The position numbers and the translations under genes are program-made. From an uncultured Bacteroidota bacterium (GTDB taxonomy: Bacteria > Bacteroidota > Bacteroidia > Flavobacteriales > Flavobacteriaceae), in assembly GCA_902618245.1 (NCBI GenBank), contig CACMZR010000002.1, positions 62,001-126,000 of the forward strand: a stretch of DNA of 64,000 nt, written 5' to 3'. Shown piece after piece: positions 63,487 through 64,000 of the stretch; position 1 is the stretch's first letter; each line of letters opens with the position of its first letter. The notes under the pieces were generated by a model, which saw only the letters and a program-made list of their open reading frames with translations, made no database searches and was not told the DNA's origin.

Positions 63487-64000
63487 ATGAATTTTCTAGA
63501 ACTTGCAACTGTATTATTACTACTCGCCTCAATTTTTTCAATTATAAATCTTCGCCTTTTAAAGCTTCCCCAGACAATAGGTCTAATGGTTTTGGCTATC
63601 GTTTTATCTGCTGTTGTCTTATTTGCAGGTTTAATTGAACCTGACTTATTAAAATTTGCAACCTCATTAACTGAAGAATTTGACTTCAGCGTTTTATTAA
63701 TCGACGTGATGTTGCCTTTTTTATTATTTGCTGGTGCTATCAGCGTAAATGTACACGAACTTTTAAAAGATAAGTTAACCATACTTTTGTTAGCAAGCTT
63801 CGGTGTTGTTTTCTCAACTTTTGTAGTTGGAACGGGTCTTTTTTGGTTAACACAACAATCACTTTTTGGGCTATCTGATCTAGGTTTAACTTATGTTGAC
63901 TGTTTGCTTTTTGGTGCTCTAATAGCCCCCACAGACCCTATCGCGGTTTTAGCAATGGTCAAAAAAATGAATCTCTCCTCAATAACAGAAACTAGAATTG
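63487..64000 (+). CDS. CPA1-type cation:proton antiporter, N-terminal part (cut by window end)
   Basis: ATG at 63487 opens a frame that runs to the window end, 171 complete codons. It begins MNFLELATVLLLLASIFS and has five or more hydrophobic segments. LPQTIGLMVLAIVLSAV and GALIAPTDPIAVLAMVKKM are characteristic of NhaP-type CPA1 antiporters; the TDPIAV segment includes the aspartates that take part in cation/proton exchange in the family. It exchanges Na+ or K+ for H+ across the inner membrane. Lies 29 bp after ribE. The C-terminal part is outside the window. Confidence 0.88.
   Translation, partial: MNFLELATVLLLLASIFSIINLRLLKLPQTIGLMVLAIVLSAVVLFAGLIEPDLLKFATSLTEEFDFSVLLIDVMLPFLLFAGAISVNVHELLKDKLTILLLASFGVVFSTFVVGTGLFWLTQQSLFGLSDLGLTYVDCLLFGALIAPTDPIAVLAMVKKMNLSSITETRI

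Overview
The window is a gene-dense, AT-rich chromosomal segment of a marine-type member of the Flavobacteriia (Bacteroidetes). This is supported by the gldD/gldE gliding genes behind mutY-ssb, two TonB-dependent receptors, DUF4270 and DUF2490 proteins, the half-length GT5 protein next to panC, the recO-receptor and ileS-dksA-lspA orders, a Bacteroidetes-type promoter (TTTG-N19-TAnnTTTG) in front of tRNA-Phe, and the near absence of Shine-Dalgarno sequences. I see no insertion sequence, prophage, CRISPR array, rRNA or integrase; it reads as compact core genome.

Layout. 1-9.8 kb: the first codons of coaX (leftward), tRNA-Phe, then leftward genes for RmuC, a PhoD-like phosphatase with a PepSY protein, a secreted protein of unknown role, a SET-domain protein, DUF2490/TesB, a secreted lipocalin-like protein paired with a secreted M20 amidohydrolase, and an EamA transporter. 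9.9-17.9 kb: mutY-ssb-gldE-gldD leftward, then HU, a 29-residue basic protein too short for routine gene calling, a hairpin-rich leader and RNase G rightward, recX, and the split atpD-atpC pair. 18-24.8 kb: a large TonB receptor with an Ala-rich insert, a PlsC-like acyltransferase, YpdA and a GntP permease. 24.8-35.4 kb: DUF4270 and GT5, panC, a flippase-like membrane protein, radA, gdhA, recO and a second TonB receptor. 35.5-46.2 kb: ileS-dksA-lspA (lspA seems to start at CTG), folate cyclo-ligase, uvrC, DUF3108, an M23 peptidase and pgi. 46.2-55.9 kb: recJ, rsmI, an acidic unknown, tdk-alr, asd, and the fatty-acid block DUF177-rpmF-fabH-accB-accC. 55.9-64 kb: GNAT, prolyl oligopeptidase, a SulP transporter followed by a probable iota-class carbonic anhydrase, a BASS transporter, pdxA, ribE and the start of a cation:proton antiporter cut by the window end.

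How the genes work together. Most genes serve core metabolism and DNA repair (mutY, recX, radA, recO, uvrC, recJ, rmuC), wall and envelope building (alr, lspA, M23, plsC), cofactor synthesis (coaX, panC, pdxA, ribE) and fatty-acid initiation. The most interesting unit is sulP followed by a 153-residue COG4337/iota-carbonic-anhydrase-like protein and a strong terminator. It looks like a two-gene inorganic-carbon module: the SulP protein would import bicarbonate and the metal-independent anhydrase would interconvert it with CO2, possibly feeding carboxylases such as AccC, which is also encoded here. Other points worth a look are -7-like boxes placed 3-5 nt before several start codons (possible leaderless mRNAs), many TTG/GTG starts, and the structured leader of the RNase G gene.
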